From assembly GCA_964522445.1 (NCBI GenBank), contig CAZFUY010000004.1, positions 1 through 64,000 on the forward strand: a stretch of DNA of 64,000 bases, read 5' to 3'. The translations under genes were made by a program, and so were the position numbers. Positions 8,076 to 16,749 of this stretch are shown piece after piece; position 1 is the stretch's first letter; each line of letters starts with the position of its first letter. This DNA comes from CAZFUY01 sp964522445. GTDB taxonomy: Bacteria > Pseudomonadota > Gammaproteobacteria > SZUA-229. Below the pieces are notes generated by a model. It worked only from the letters and a program-made list of their open reading frames with translations, ran no database searches and was not told where the DNA came from.

Positions 8076-11000
8076 TTATTCCTCATATTTACCTCTGGAA
8101 AAAGTTTCATATAAAACAGGTACAACAAATAATGTTAATAGTGTTGCACTAATTAAACCGCCGACAACCACCGTCGCCAGAGGTCGCTGAATTTCTGAAC
8201 CCACTCCAGTTGCTAATAACATAGGAATAAGTCCCAGTGCAGCAATAGATGCTGTCATTAATACCGGGCGTAAACGTGATAAGGCGCCTTCAAATACAGA
8301 CTGTTTAATATCCAGCCCACCTTCAAAGCGCTGGTTAATAGCATTCACCATAACCACACCATTGAGCACAGCAACACCAAACAGAGCAATAAAACCAATA
8401 GAACCTGGCACAGATAAATACTGTCCCGAAATATACAGTGCCGCTATACCACCAATTAATGCCAGTGGTACGTTCAGCATAATTAACATGGCCTGCCCCA
8501 CTGAGCTAAATGCAAAGTACAGCAACAGGAATATTAAGCCTAGTGATAAGGGCACAACAATCATCAATCGAGCCTGCGCACGTTGCTGATTTTCAAACTG
8601 ACCGCCATAAACTACTGAGTAGCCCGCAGGTAAATCAATTTCATTTTTAATGCGCTCATCTATTTCAGCAACGAAGCCTCCCATATCCCGATCTTTTACA
8701 TTGGCCTGAATCACTACACGACGTTGTACATCATCACGACGAATTTGTGGTGGCCCCGATTCAATCGCTACATTTGCAACATCACCCAGACGAACCCATG
8801 ATCCACTGGCAGACTGTAATATTAATCCCTTAATGGCCTGAATATTATTACGATATTCTTCGGCAAGACGAACATAAATATCATAACGCTCATTACCATT
8901 AATAACCTGCCCAGCAACCTGACCACCAATTGCATCACCCACCAGACTCATCACCTGATCCATTGGTATACCATGTCGAGCCAGTTGATCACGATCTGGA
9001 CGAATCACCAACTGAGCTTCACCCGCAATGGGTTCCATAGCAATGCCCACACTGCCTTCGATGGTTTTAACCAGCTTTTCTATTTCACTGCCTTTTTGCG
9101 CCAGTACGGCAAGATCAGGGCCAAACAATTTAATCGCCAGTTGCGCCTTAATACCAGACAGCAATTCATCTACGCGTGTTGCAATAGGCTGAGAGAAGGA
9201 AAATAACAGCCCCGGCATAACCGACATTTTTTCTTCCATTAATGCCTGTAATTCCTTGCGATTACTGGCGCTGGTCCATTCATCAACAGGCTTTGTACCC
9301 ACATAAATTTCTACATTTGATACGGGTTCAGGGTCACCGCCAATTTCTGCACGACCAATTCGGCTGGTTGCATATTCCACTTCAGGGAATGTCATTAATA
9401 TACGTTCCATTTCACCCGCAACCTGAAGTGATGTATCCATACTGGATGAAGGTGCCAGCGTGACTCGAATATTAATCGTGCCTTCTTCAAGTTCTGGAAC
9501 AAATTCTGTGCCCAGAAAAGGCAGCAGAACCAGTGAACCAATAAATAGCCCAACCGCAGCAATAACCACGCGAGATTTACACGCCAGCCCAATACCAAGA
9601 AGTTTTCGGTAGCTTTTTTCAACAGGGGCAAAAATCGGATTGTGTTTTTCCTTAACCCCTGAAGTAAAGAGATAAGAGGCCATTGCTGGAACAACCATAA
9701 GCGCCACAAACAAAGATGCCAGCATCGCCAGCACAATAGATATAGCCATCGGCTGAAACAGCTTGCCTTCAACACCTTCCAGTGAAAACAGAGGCGCAAA
9801 GACAATGGTAATAATCATCACTGCAAAAAACACTGGACGCCCCACTTCCTTGGCCGATTCCATTATGCGTAAAGGCATACCACGTTTATCATGCTCGGCA
9901 TCACTGTCACCATTTTCATGCTGTTGATCCGGGTGAGTAAGGTGGCTGAAAATATGTTCCATCATTACCACCGAACCATCCACCATCATACCTATGGCTA
10001 TCGCCAGCCCGCCTAATGACATCAGATTGGCAGAAACACCCCAGTAGGCCATAGCCATTAGAGCCAGACCAATAGATAGAGGTACAGACAACAGCACCAG
10101 TAAAGTCGCTCGAATATTCATCAGGAAGACCATCAAAATAATAACGATCAACACAAAAGCTTCCAGTAGCGCTTTACTCACTGTGGATACAGCTTTTTCA
10201 ACCAGATCAGCCTGATCATAAACCGTATCAATAGTGACACCGTCTGGCAGAGCCTGTTGAATTAAAGGCAGACGCGATTTTATGCTATCAATGGTTGACT
10301 TGGTGTTCGCACCCATGCGCTTTAATACCACGCCGGTCATCACTTCACCCAGTGATTCAGGGTTACCATCAGCATCACGCCGCGATAGCGTTACCGCACC
10401 CTGTCGAATTTCTGCACCAAATTCCACACTTGCCACATCACGCACATAAACAACAATTCCATCTTCTTCTTTCAATGGCGTATTGCCAATATCACGCAAA
10501 CCCTCTTCATTAGAGCGCAACCAGCCAACACCACGAATGACCAGCTGCTCCTGACCTCTATCCATGTACCAGCCACCTGCATTACGGTTGCTGGCTTCTA
10601 TGGCGGCAGATATATCATCAATACTAATGTCATACGCCAGTAACTTTTTAGGATCAACCTGCACCTGATACTGGCGCACTTCACCACCAAAAGACAGGAT
10701 TTCAGTAACACCTTCAACCGGCATCAGCAGTAATTTAACCACCCAGTCATTGAGACTGCGCAGCGTCATAATGTCATATTTTTTCGGATCTTCTGCACGG
10801 ATAATATATTGGAACACCATGCTTAGACCGGAAACATTCGGCCCCATTTCGGGCGTACCTATGCCATCTGGCACCTGCTCTTTTGCTGCCTGCAAACGCT
10901 CAAACACCAGTGACCGAGCAAAGTAGATATCTGTACCTTCCTTAAACACAACCGTCACCATAGACAGGCCGGTTTTGGAAATAGAACGCACCTCTTTCAC

Positions 11001-11234
11001 ATCAGGCAGACTGTACATTACCGCCTCAACGGGGAAAGTGATCAGCTGTTCCACTTCTTCTGAAGCCAGACCCTCAGCTACGGTATTAATGGTAACCTGA
11101 ACATTGGACACATCTGGAAACGCATCCAGATTAAGTTTGGGTAATATCAGACCCGCACCCAGTAGCGTGGCAATTAAAGCCAGAACCACTAACAGGCGAC
11201 TGCGGACTGATATTTCAATCAGTTTATTTAACAT
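8076..11234 (-). CDS. Heavy-metal efflux RND transporter (CzcA/CusA family)
   Basis: 1052 residues, the usual length for the heavy-metal RND subfamily. It forms the inner-membrane, proton-driven pump of a three-part exporter. The N-terminus starts with helix 1, followed by the large periplasmic porter domain. Helix 4 carries AIAIGMMVDGSVVMMEH, with the proton-relay aspartate D419, and a second helix bundle occupies the C-terminal half. The loop after helix 4 is unusually rich in His, Asp and Glu (about residues 426-450). The helix-4 signature is neither the classic CzcA (DFGIIVDG) nor CusA (IGAMVDAA) form, so the metal cannot be assigned. It is the last gene of the OMF-MFP-RND operon. Confidence 0.93.
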   Translation of the reverse strand: MLNKLIEISVRSRLLVVLALIATLLGAGLILPKLNLDAFPDVSNVQVTINTVAEGLASEEVEQLITFPVEAVMYSLPDVKEVRSISKTGLSMVTVVFKEGTDIYFARSLVFERLQAAKEQVPDGIGTPEMGPNVSGLSMVFQYIIRAEDPKKYDIMTLRSLNDWVVKLLLMPVEGVTEILSFGGEVRQYQVQVDPKKLLAYDISIDDISAAIEASNRNAGGWYMDRGQEQLVIRGVGWLRSNEEGLRDIGNTPLKEEDGIVVYVRDVASVEFGAEIRQGAVTLSRRDADGNPESLGEVMTGVVLKRMGANTKSTIDSIKSRLPLIQQALPDGVTIDTVYDQADLVEKAVSTVSKALLEAFVLIVIILMVFLMNIRATLLVLLSVPLSIGLALMAMAYWGVSANLMSLGGLAIAIGMMVDGSVVMMEHIFSHLTHPDQQHENGDSDAEHDKRGMPLRIMESAKEVGRPVFFAVMIITIVFAPLFSLEGVEGKLFQPMAISIVLAMLASLFVALMVVPAMASYLFTSGVKEKHNPIFAPVEKSYRKLLGIGLACKSRVVIAAVGLFIGSLVLLPFLGTEFVPELEEGTINIRVTLAPSSSMDTSLQVAGEMERILMTFPEVEYATSRIGRAEIGGDPEPVSNVEIYVGTKPVDEWTSASNRKELQALMEEKMSVMPGLLFSFSQPIATRVDELLSGIKAQLAIKLFGPDLAVLAQKGSEIEKLVKTIEGSVGIAMEPIAGEAQLVIRPDRDQLARHGIPMDQVMSLVGDAIGGQVAGQVINGNERYDIYVRLAEEYRNNIQAIKGLILQSASGSWVRLGDVANVAIESGPPQIRRDDVQRRVVIQANVKDRDMGGFVAEIDERIKNEIDLPAGYSVVYGGQFENQQRAQARLMIVVPLSLGLIFLLLYFAFSSVGQAMLIMLNVPLALIGGIAALYISGQYLSVPGSIGFIALFGVAVLNGVVMVNAINQRFEGGLDIKQSVFEGALSRLRPVLMTASIAALGLIPMLLATGVGSEIQRPLATVVVGGLISATLLTLFVVPVLYETFSRGKYEE

Positions 11235-11255
11235 GTCATTCTCTCTAAGATTCTT

Positions 11256-12452
11256 TTAGTGGTTGTGAACTTCAAAGCCGCTTTTCGCCAGTTCTGACTG
11301 CACGAAAAAAGCCCCTTTAACAACAACAGGCGTACCGGGTTTCAGACCTTCAATAATCGCCTTACCATTGATGACACGTATTAGTTCAACTTCTACACCC
11401 TTAAATTCACCGGCTTCATCCTGCTCAACCAGCACTTGCCAGTCACCATCAGGGCTGCGCATAACCGCAGCTTCTGGTAGCGCCAGAGCCATGACTGCAT
11501 CCGCCTGAGCCAAAGTTTCAATTTGGGTATTAACAAATAAACCGGGGTGCAATGCATCATTATTATTTTCGACACTCAGACGAATACCCGTGGTACGCGT
11601 AATTTCATCCAGCGCATGTGAAATTTGAGAGACCTTTGCAGGGAAAATCTGACCATTAAATTGCACACTGGCATTATTGCCAATGCTAATCTGGCTAGCG
11701 ATAGAAGGCGTCACATTGGCCATAACCCATAAACTGGATTCATCTGTAATAAGGCTAAGCTCCTGACCCGGCTCTACCTGCTGCCCTTTAATAAAACCTT
11801 CCTTTAATACTGTTCCATCAGTAGTCGCCAGCAGTTCAAAGCGACCATTGGCGCGGGAGAAATCTTTGCTATCAATGAGTGCATTAATTTGAGCTTCCGT
11901 CATACCGTAGGCTCTTACTTTGGCTTTTGCCAGTTCCCAGTTAACACGTGCTTCTGTGTAACGACGCTCAGATACAACTTTACGCCCCAGTTTTTTTACA
12001 CGCTTCCACTCACGATCAACCACCAGAACATTGCCCTGTGCTTCTGCCATTTCTACACTGGATAAGGTAACAATGGGCTGGCCTTTGCGCACGGTTTCTC
12101 CCAGCACAACATGACGTTCAATCAACTGTGCAGAAATACGTGGCGTAATAGAGGCTGTTTTATAGGTGTTAAACCTTACTTCACCGGGGGCTTTAATCAC
12201 TGACTGAATTTTTTGCAGTTGCAGAGGTTTTACAACAACACCGGCTATTTTCATTTGCTCTGTGCCTAGTTTGGTGACACCTTCTTCATGTTCACCGCCA
12301 TGCTCATCCCCGTGTTCATCCCCGTGTTCGTCATGAGATGCTTCTGCTGTATCTTCATGATTATCATTATGATCATCCGCTGCCACAACCAGAGGTAAGT
12401 GAGAGAGAGAACTGCCAAGTAATATCAGCATAAATAAGTTTTTAATATTCAT
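11256..12452 (-). CDS. RND efflux periplasmic adaptor (CusB/CzcB family)
   Basis: 398 residues with a signal peptide (cut near VVAADD), then a His/Asp/Glu-rich stretch at about 28-56 with tandem DEHG units that probably binds metal. After it come the barrel-sandwich, helical hairpin and beta-barrel domains of a membrane fusion protein, including the segment IVTLSSVEMAEAQG. It links the RND pump to the outer-membrane channel. It lies 2 bases from the channel gene upstream and 21 bases from the pump gene downstream, so all three are one operon. The acidic His-rich leader resembles those of Zn/Co/Cd adaptors more than of Cu/Ag ones, a weak hint at substrate. Confidence 0.9.
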   Translation of the reverse strand: MNIKNLFMLILLGSSLSHLPLVVAADDHNDNHEDTAEASHDEHGDEHGDEHGGEHEEGVTKLGTEQMKIAGVVVKPLQLQKIQSVIKAPGEVRFNTYKTASITPRISAQLIERHVVLGETVRKGQPIVTLSSVEMAEAQGNVLVVDREWKRVKKLGRKVVSERRYTEARVNWELAKAKVRAYGMTEAQINALIDSKDFSRANGRFELLATTDGTVLKEGFIKGQQVEPGQELSLITDESSLWVMANVTPSIASQISIGNNASVQFNGQIFPAKVSQISHALDEITRTTGIRLSVENNNDALHPGLFVNTQIETLAQADAVMALALPEAAVMRSPDGDWQVLVEQDEAGEFKGVEVELIRVINGKAIIEGLKPGTPVVVKGAFFVQSELAKSGFEVHNH

Positions 12453-12454
12453 AA

Positions 12455-13723
12455 TTAATTCTTTTCCTGTAAATCGATATTCAACCAGTTATCAATACTG
12501 GCCGTCAGGCTCATCCAGTCGAAGGCGGCCTGCCAGAGATGGTTGCGTAATTCAAGACCTGTGGCCTGTGTTTCCAGCGCCTGCTTAAGCTGCAATAAAT
12601 AATCAGCAGCACTGATATCACCCGCCTGCCAAAGCTGTTTAATCAGTTTTAATTGCTGATTAACGCTAAAGCGGCTGTGCTTGCGCCAGCTATTCCAGGC
12701 TTTCAATAAATTGCGATAACGTTCAGTGGTAATAATCAACGTGCCTCGCACATCACGGTATGCCCGTTGCGCCCGCTGTTCACTGACAATCAAATCCTGC
12801 TGGGCCGCATCTACCTCTGCACTGTAACTATTGCGAATATTTAAAGGAATGCTGAGATTAAAACCAATCAGGTCTTCATCCCCTTCTGTACCCGCTGAAA
12901 CACTAATAGTCGGATCCCATGATTTTTCGCTTTTACGCAACGCAACCTGCTGCCGTGCAACTTGCACTTCTGCAAGCTGTGTACGAATAACAGGTAATTG
13001 CTGTAGAAAAGCATCCAGATCTTTTTTAAGAGCAGGCTCTGGTAACTGTTCGGGCAAAGCCGGCAGAGAAGATGGCAGCGTGCCCAGTATGGCACGAAGT
13101 TTTTCGCGTGCCTCCGCTGCATTGGACAGAGTATTAGCCTGCTCCATTAATGCCTGATTGTAAGCCAGTCGAGCCAGATTCAGTTCCACCTGATTCAAAT
13201 CACCCGCCTGATAACGGCGCTCGGCAATTTGTTTAAACTCCTGCATCAGCTTGAGTGTTTCATTACTCAGCTGAGCCAGTTCTTTCTCTGTCTGATTTTC
13301 TGCCAAACCTGTTAGCAGACCACTAATAAACGACTGCATTGTCATTTTATAACTGGCAATAATCTTACGCAGTTCAGCCTCTGCCATTGCAGTGCGGCTG
13401 CCCTGCTGATCACCCCAGTCGATGGTCTGACTAATACCTATGCTCTGTGTTTTGACATCTGTATCTTCATAGTCAAATTCAAGTTCCGGGTTATAAAGTG
13501 CCTGATCAGATGCCCGCAACTTTGCATAGGCAGACTGAATCTCTGCTTTTGCAGCAAGCAAATCGGGATGATCAGTCAGGCTATTTTTTATAAAGCCTGT
13601 TAAAGCTGGGGATGCACCCTTTGTAATACCCGATGCTGGCTCTGCTAATGCAGTATTGGTTAACGCAATAGCAGCAAGCAATATTATCCACGCAGCAAGC
13701 TGCCGGGGATTTAAAATCTTCAT
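12455..13723 (-). CDS. TolC-family outer-membrane efflux channel (CzcC/CusC-like)
   Basis: About 422 residues from the ATG at 13723, which has an AGGAA ribosome site 7 bases upstream and starts a clear signal peptide (cut near ALAEP). The body has two long alpha-helical OEP repeats typical of TolC-type channels, with heptad-rich Ala/Gln/Leu segments. It forms the exit duct of the metal pump. An upstream palindrome GTTGTG-TTAT-CACAAC (13761-13776) lies about 40 bases before the start and could be an operator, but I cannot name its regulator. A longer inverted-repeat element separates this gene from the small secreted protein gene upstream. Confidence 0.88.
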   Translation of the reverse strand: MKILNPRQLAAWIILLAAIALTNTALAEPASGITKGASPALTGFIKNSLTDHPDLLAAKAEIQSAYAKLRASDQALYNPELEFDYEDTDVKTQSIGISQTIDWGDQQGSRTAMAEAELRKIIASYKMTMQSFISGLLTGLAENQTEKELAQLSNETLKLMQEFKQIAERRYQAGDLNQVELNLARLAYNQALMEQANTLSNAAEAREKLRAILGTLPSSLPALPEQLPEPALKKDLDAFLQQLPVIRTQLAEVQVARQQVALRKSEKSWDPTISVSAGTEGDEDLIGFNLSIPLNIRNSYSAEVDAAQQDLIVSEQRAQRAYRDVRGTLIITTERYRNLLKAWNSWRKHSRFSVNQQLKLIKQLWQAGDISAADYLLQLKQALETQATGLELRNHLWQAAFDWMSLTASIDNWLNIDLQEKN

Positions 13724-13791
13724 GTGTAATTCCTGATTAAAAAATAAAAAACGATAAGCCGTTGTGTTATCACAACACAACATTTTGAAAT

Positions 13792-13958
13792 TCCAGGGAT
13801 ACGCTGATTAAGCATGGTTAGAATTAGGCTGGGAAAAAATGGTTTGTATTTTTCACGAAGTGAGGCGAAATAGTCGCTCTATTGCAACGAACTTCGGGGT
13901 AAATACAAGCCATTTTAGCCCGCTTAAAATAATCAGGCTTGATCAGTGTATCCCTGGA
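13792..13958. repeat. 167-base imperfect inverted-repeat (MITE-like) element
   Basis: The ends read TCCAGGGATAC and GTATCCCTGGA as inverted copies. The two arms stay similar for about 65-70 bases, sharing for example AAAATGG-TTGTATTT and CGAAGT, around a short centre with its own AATAG/CTATT stem. It ends exactly at the stop codon of the upstream small gene. It could fold into one long hairpin in RNA and thereby affect expression between the small gene and the tolC-type gene. Confidence 0.75.
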
Positions 13959-14282
13959 TTAAGCCTGAGGCGGTTGAAAAGGTGGCGCAAGAATAAGTGA
14001 ATGAAAATGCTCATTGAGAACAGGGAAGATTATTGCAGTATCAACTGTAGATAGCTGTATTGTCTGACTAATAAACCCCACCATATGAGAAGAAATATGG
14101 CAAAAATGATCGCAGCTGGACTCATCAATACAACTTACTGCCACAGTTTCATGAGCGGAATCATTTTGTGAGTGGACAAGATGCGATTCCGTTGTGTCCT
14201 CATTATATATATTCATTGCCGAGACCAGATTAACGGCCAGCAAATTTAGTATAACAAACATTATAAGGATCGGTGATTTCAT
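13959..14282 (-). CDS. Small secreted Cys/His protein, CzcI/CopL-like
   Basis: 107 residues from the ATG at 14282, with a hydrophobic signal sequence ending near LVSAMN. The mature part holds Cys and His spaced as CIDESSCDHFCHISSH, and the C-terminus is proline-rich (PPFQPPQA). Small exported proteins of this build often precede metal RND operons (CzcI and CopL are named examples), where they are thought to bind or sense metal. It is the first gene upstream of the OMF-MFP-RND operon on the same strand. The family link is from architecture only. A second protein of similar design starts the porin-cytochrome set near 34,300. Confidence 0.6.
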   Translation of the reverse strand: MKSPILIMFVILNLLAVNLVSAMNIYNEDTTESHLVHSQNDSAHETVAVSCIDESSCDHFCHISSHMVGFISQTIQLSTVDTAIIFPVLNEHFHSLILAPPFQPPQA

Positions 14283-14407
14283 CGGGCACACTATCGCATG
14301 GATGCTTTAATTTTTCAATTAACAACAGGTAGACTACTTTCCTTAATAAAGTTCAATAATTATGCTACGAATCTTTTAATAGATAGGCGCTTTTTAGCAG
14401 TACATTT

Positions 14408-16426
14408 TTAAACTTTAAATCTCGACACCAGCCCATGAAGCGTCGAACTCAACTCCGCAAGATCTGCACTGGCCAGTGTTGTCTGTTGTGCGCCAGCTGT
14501 GGTCTCGTTAGCAATTTCTGAAATATTTGTTATATTTCGATTAATCTCTTCGGCTGTAGCACTTTGCTGTTCTGCTGCACTGGCTATCTGAGTACTCATA
14601 TCATTAATGCGTTCTACGGCTGTTGAAATAATTGAAAGAGATGATCCCGCTTTAGTGGCCTGCTCAACCACAGACTGTGCTTCTTCACGACTTCTATTCA
14701 TAGCCTCTACCGCATTTCGCGAACCTGCCTGCAGTTTTTCGATAACCTGATTAATTTCTTCTGTGGACTGCTGAGTACGTCCGGCCAGCGTCCTCACTTC
14801 ATCTGCAACTACCGCAAATCCACGCCCCTGCTCTCCTGCTCGAGCCGCTTCAATAGCGGCATTTAATGCCAGCAGATTAGTTTGCTCTGCGACACTTTTA
14901 ATGACATCCAGCACAGCATTTATATTATCACTGTCCTGTTCCAGTTGATGAATAGTATCTGCTGTACCATCAAGATGACTGGCAAGATGCTGAATAGCAC
15001 TAACCGCATCATCAACAACTCTGCGACCATTCGCAGTTTCTAAATTAGCTTCCTGAGCAGCCTGAGCAGTACCTGTAATGTTTCTGCTCACTTCCTGAAC
15101 TGTGGCACTCATTTCATTCATTGCAGTGGCTACCTGCTCTGTTTGAGCCTGCTGCTCATAAATGCTTTGACTTGTTTCTCCAGATGTTGCAGATAGCTCT
15201 TCTGAAGTACTTGCTATTCGATGTACCGAGCCAGAAATTTGCTGAATAACTTCATTTAAACTACCAGACATATGATTAATAGATTCTGCTAATTCTGTAA
15301 GTTCATCATTTCCTTTTGCCTTCAGCTCATCTCCGGTCAGATCACCACTGGCAATTGCTTTTGCACGACTCACTACTTCACTTAATGGCACTGTAATCAT
15401 GCGGCTAATATAAACCGAGATAAATGCACCTATAACCAGTGAAAGCAATGCGCCTAATATTAAAACAAATTTCATTGTTACCATTTCACTTTCCAGTAAC
15501 TTTTTATCCACCTCCGCCAGTCGATCCTGAGACTCACGCATTTGTTTTAAAATTTCCATAATGGCACTGGCTTTAGGCGCTGCTTTAGTGCCTAGCCAGT
15601 AATTAGCAAGATTCCAGTCTTTGGCTGAACGCAATTTGAACATTTTAGATGGTAATGGAGAAAACTCTGCTCGTAAGGTTTTATAATTTAACCACGCTTT
15701 ATCCTGCTTACTATTGAATAACTCTGTCATACTTAAAATCTGTTTATAACGAGTTTCATTAATCTCCCATCTGGCATTGAATTTTTTTACAAAATTTTCA
15801 TCACCCGAAAGCAGATAAGCACGGATATTAGCCAGACCTAATGCAAAAGAACCTCGACTATCAGCCAGCAATTTTAATAGTTTTTTATGTTGTGGCGTTG
15901 CTTCTAACCTGGCTTCCTCATCAATCATGATGGTAATAGCTTCAACAATTTTTGCCGCCCGCGGAGCGGCTTCTGTTAGCAGTAAGTTAACACTGGGGAT
16001 ATTTTTTGATGTGTGTGAAATATCTTCTATTTCCTGCTGTGCCTTACGAAACTGTTCTATATGAACTTTTATTTCATTTAACATTTCAAAGTTTTTGGGA
16101 TCGGTCCAGTTTCTGGAAAAATCATCCATTTGCTGCACCGCAAGATCAATTTGCTTCCAGCCACTCAGTCGCTCCACTTTAAATTTCTCAGCTTTAGCAG
16201 GATCTTTACCCAGAATAATATAACCACGCAGCCCAGCAAGGGAAAGGTGAATACCATCCGTTAGAGACATCCCGGCCATTACTGTTGGTAAACGCATATC
16301 AATAAGTCGATACTCAACTTTTTCAACACTATCCATTTTAATAAAATTATTAATTGACATCAGTAAAACAATCACTAACACCAAACCAAAACCTAAAAAT
16401 AACTTATTCTGAATTGTTAGTTTCAA
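14408..16426 (-). CDS. Methyl-accepting chemotaxis protein
   Basis: About 673 residues. Helix 1 starts immediately at the N-terminus, a helical-bundle periplasmic sensor spans about 30-320, a second helix follows, then HAMP and the long cytoplasmic signalling coil with the highly conserved hairpin tip (EQTNLLALNAAIEAARAGE). The start is set at a TTG at 16426 because GAGGT lies 7 bases upstream and the protein then begins LKLTIQNKLFLGFG, typical for this family; the frame continues to 16513 without a better start. It senses an unknown signal and controls CheA. No other che genes are nearby, so it feeds a distant pathway. An FNR-like box lies about 55 bases upstream. Confidence 0.9.
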   Translation of the reverse strand: MKLTIQNKLFLGFGLVLVIVLLMSINNFIKMDSVEKVEYRLIDMRLPTVMAGMSLTDGIHLSLAGLRGYIILGKDPAKAEKFKVERLSGWKQIDLAVQQMDDFSRNWTDPKNFEMLNEIKVHIEQFRKAQQEIEDISHTSKNIPSVNLLLTEAAPRAAKIVEAITIMIDEEARLEATPQHKKLLKLLADSRGSFALGLANIRAYLLSGDENFVKKFNARWEINETRYKQILSMTELFNSKQDKAWLNYKTLRAEFSPLPSKMFKLRSAKDWNLANYWLGTKAAPKASAIMEILKQMRESQDRLAEVDKKLLESEMVTMKFVLILGALLSLVIGAFISVYISRMITVPLSEVVSRAKAIASGDLTGDELKAKGNDELTELAESINHMSGSLNEVIQQISGSVHRIASTSEELSATSGETSQSIYEQQAQTEQVATAMNEMSATVQEVSRNITGTAQAAQEANLETANGRRVVDDAVSAIQHLASHLDGTADTIHQLEQDSDNINAVLDVIKSVAEQTNLLALNAAIEAARAGEQGRGFAVVADEVRTLAGRTQQSTEEINQVIEKLQAGSRNAVEAMNRSREEAQSVVEQATKAGSSLSIISTAVERINDMSTQIASAAEQQSATAEEINRNITNISEIANETTAGAQQTTLASADLAELSSTLHGLVSRFKV

Positions 16427-16749
16427 AAGCGATACCTCAACAAAAATTCTAAAGACATTGTGATATTTACATATTTGATATTTATCACAACCCTTTATAT
16501 AGAGCACCCTCACAATAAAATCTATTTATTTTTGAAAATGACCATTTATAATGAGTAATTTTTTATATCACTTTAATATGTGAGGGTATTACTTAAAGAA
16601 AGGGTATTGAAAGCCCGGCTAAACTGCACCAAGCACTCACTTAATTATGTTGATATTTAATAAAAAAATATAACCATACAGAATACAGAGTTTTTATTTA
16701 TATAAAACACAAATTACAGGAATCTATCTGTAGTCGAGGCTTTTAACTT
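16427..16749. other. Intergenic region upstream of the chemoreceptor gene
   Basis: About 320 AT-rich bases with no credible gene. It contains inverted 8-mers TTGTGATA (16458-16465) and TATCACAA (16483-16490), and a wider pair ACCCTCACA (16506-16514) and TGTGAGGGT (16579-16587). Both pairs probably belong to the control region of the minus-strand chemoreceptor gene. Confidence 0.6.
16475..16488. promoter_or_regulatory. FNR/CRP-type box upstream of the chemoreceptor gene
   Basis: TTGAT-ATTT-ATCAC matches nine of ten defined positions of the FNR consensus TTGAT-N4-ATCAA. Its centre is about 55 bases before the TTG start. A role in oxygen-dependent control of the chemoreceptor is inferred. Confidence 0.4.

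Noticed and set aside
9395..9805. 136-codon minus-strand frame rich in Leu and Trp
   Set aside because: It lies fully inside the RND pump gene in another frame and has no start signal; the pump frame is intact.
13761..13776. Metal-regulator operator (CueR or CzcR type) at GTTGTG-TTAT-CACAAC
   Set aside because: The dyad is perfect but does not match a regulator consensus I can name; only its presence is recorded under the channel gene.
16458..16490. CRP site formed by TTGTGATA and TATCACAA
   Set aside because: The half-sites are 17 bases apart instead of about six between TGTGA and TCACA, so it does not fit a CRP dimer; the inner FNR-like box was kept at low confidence.
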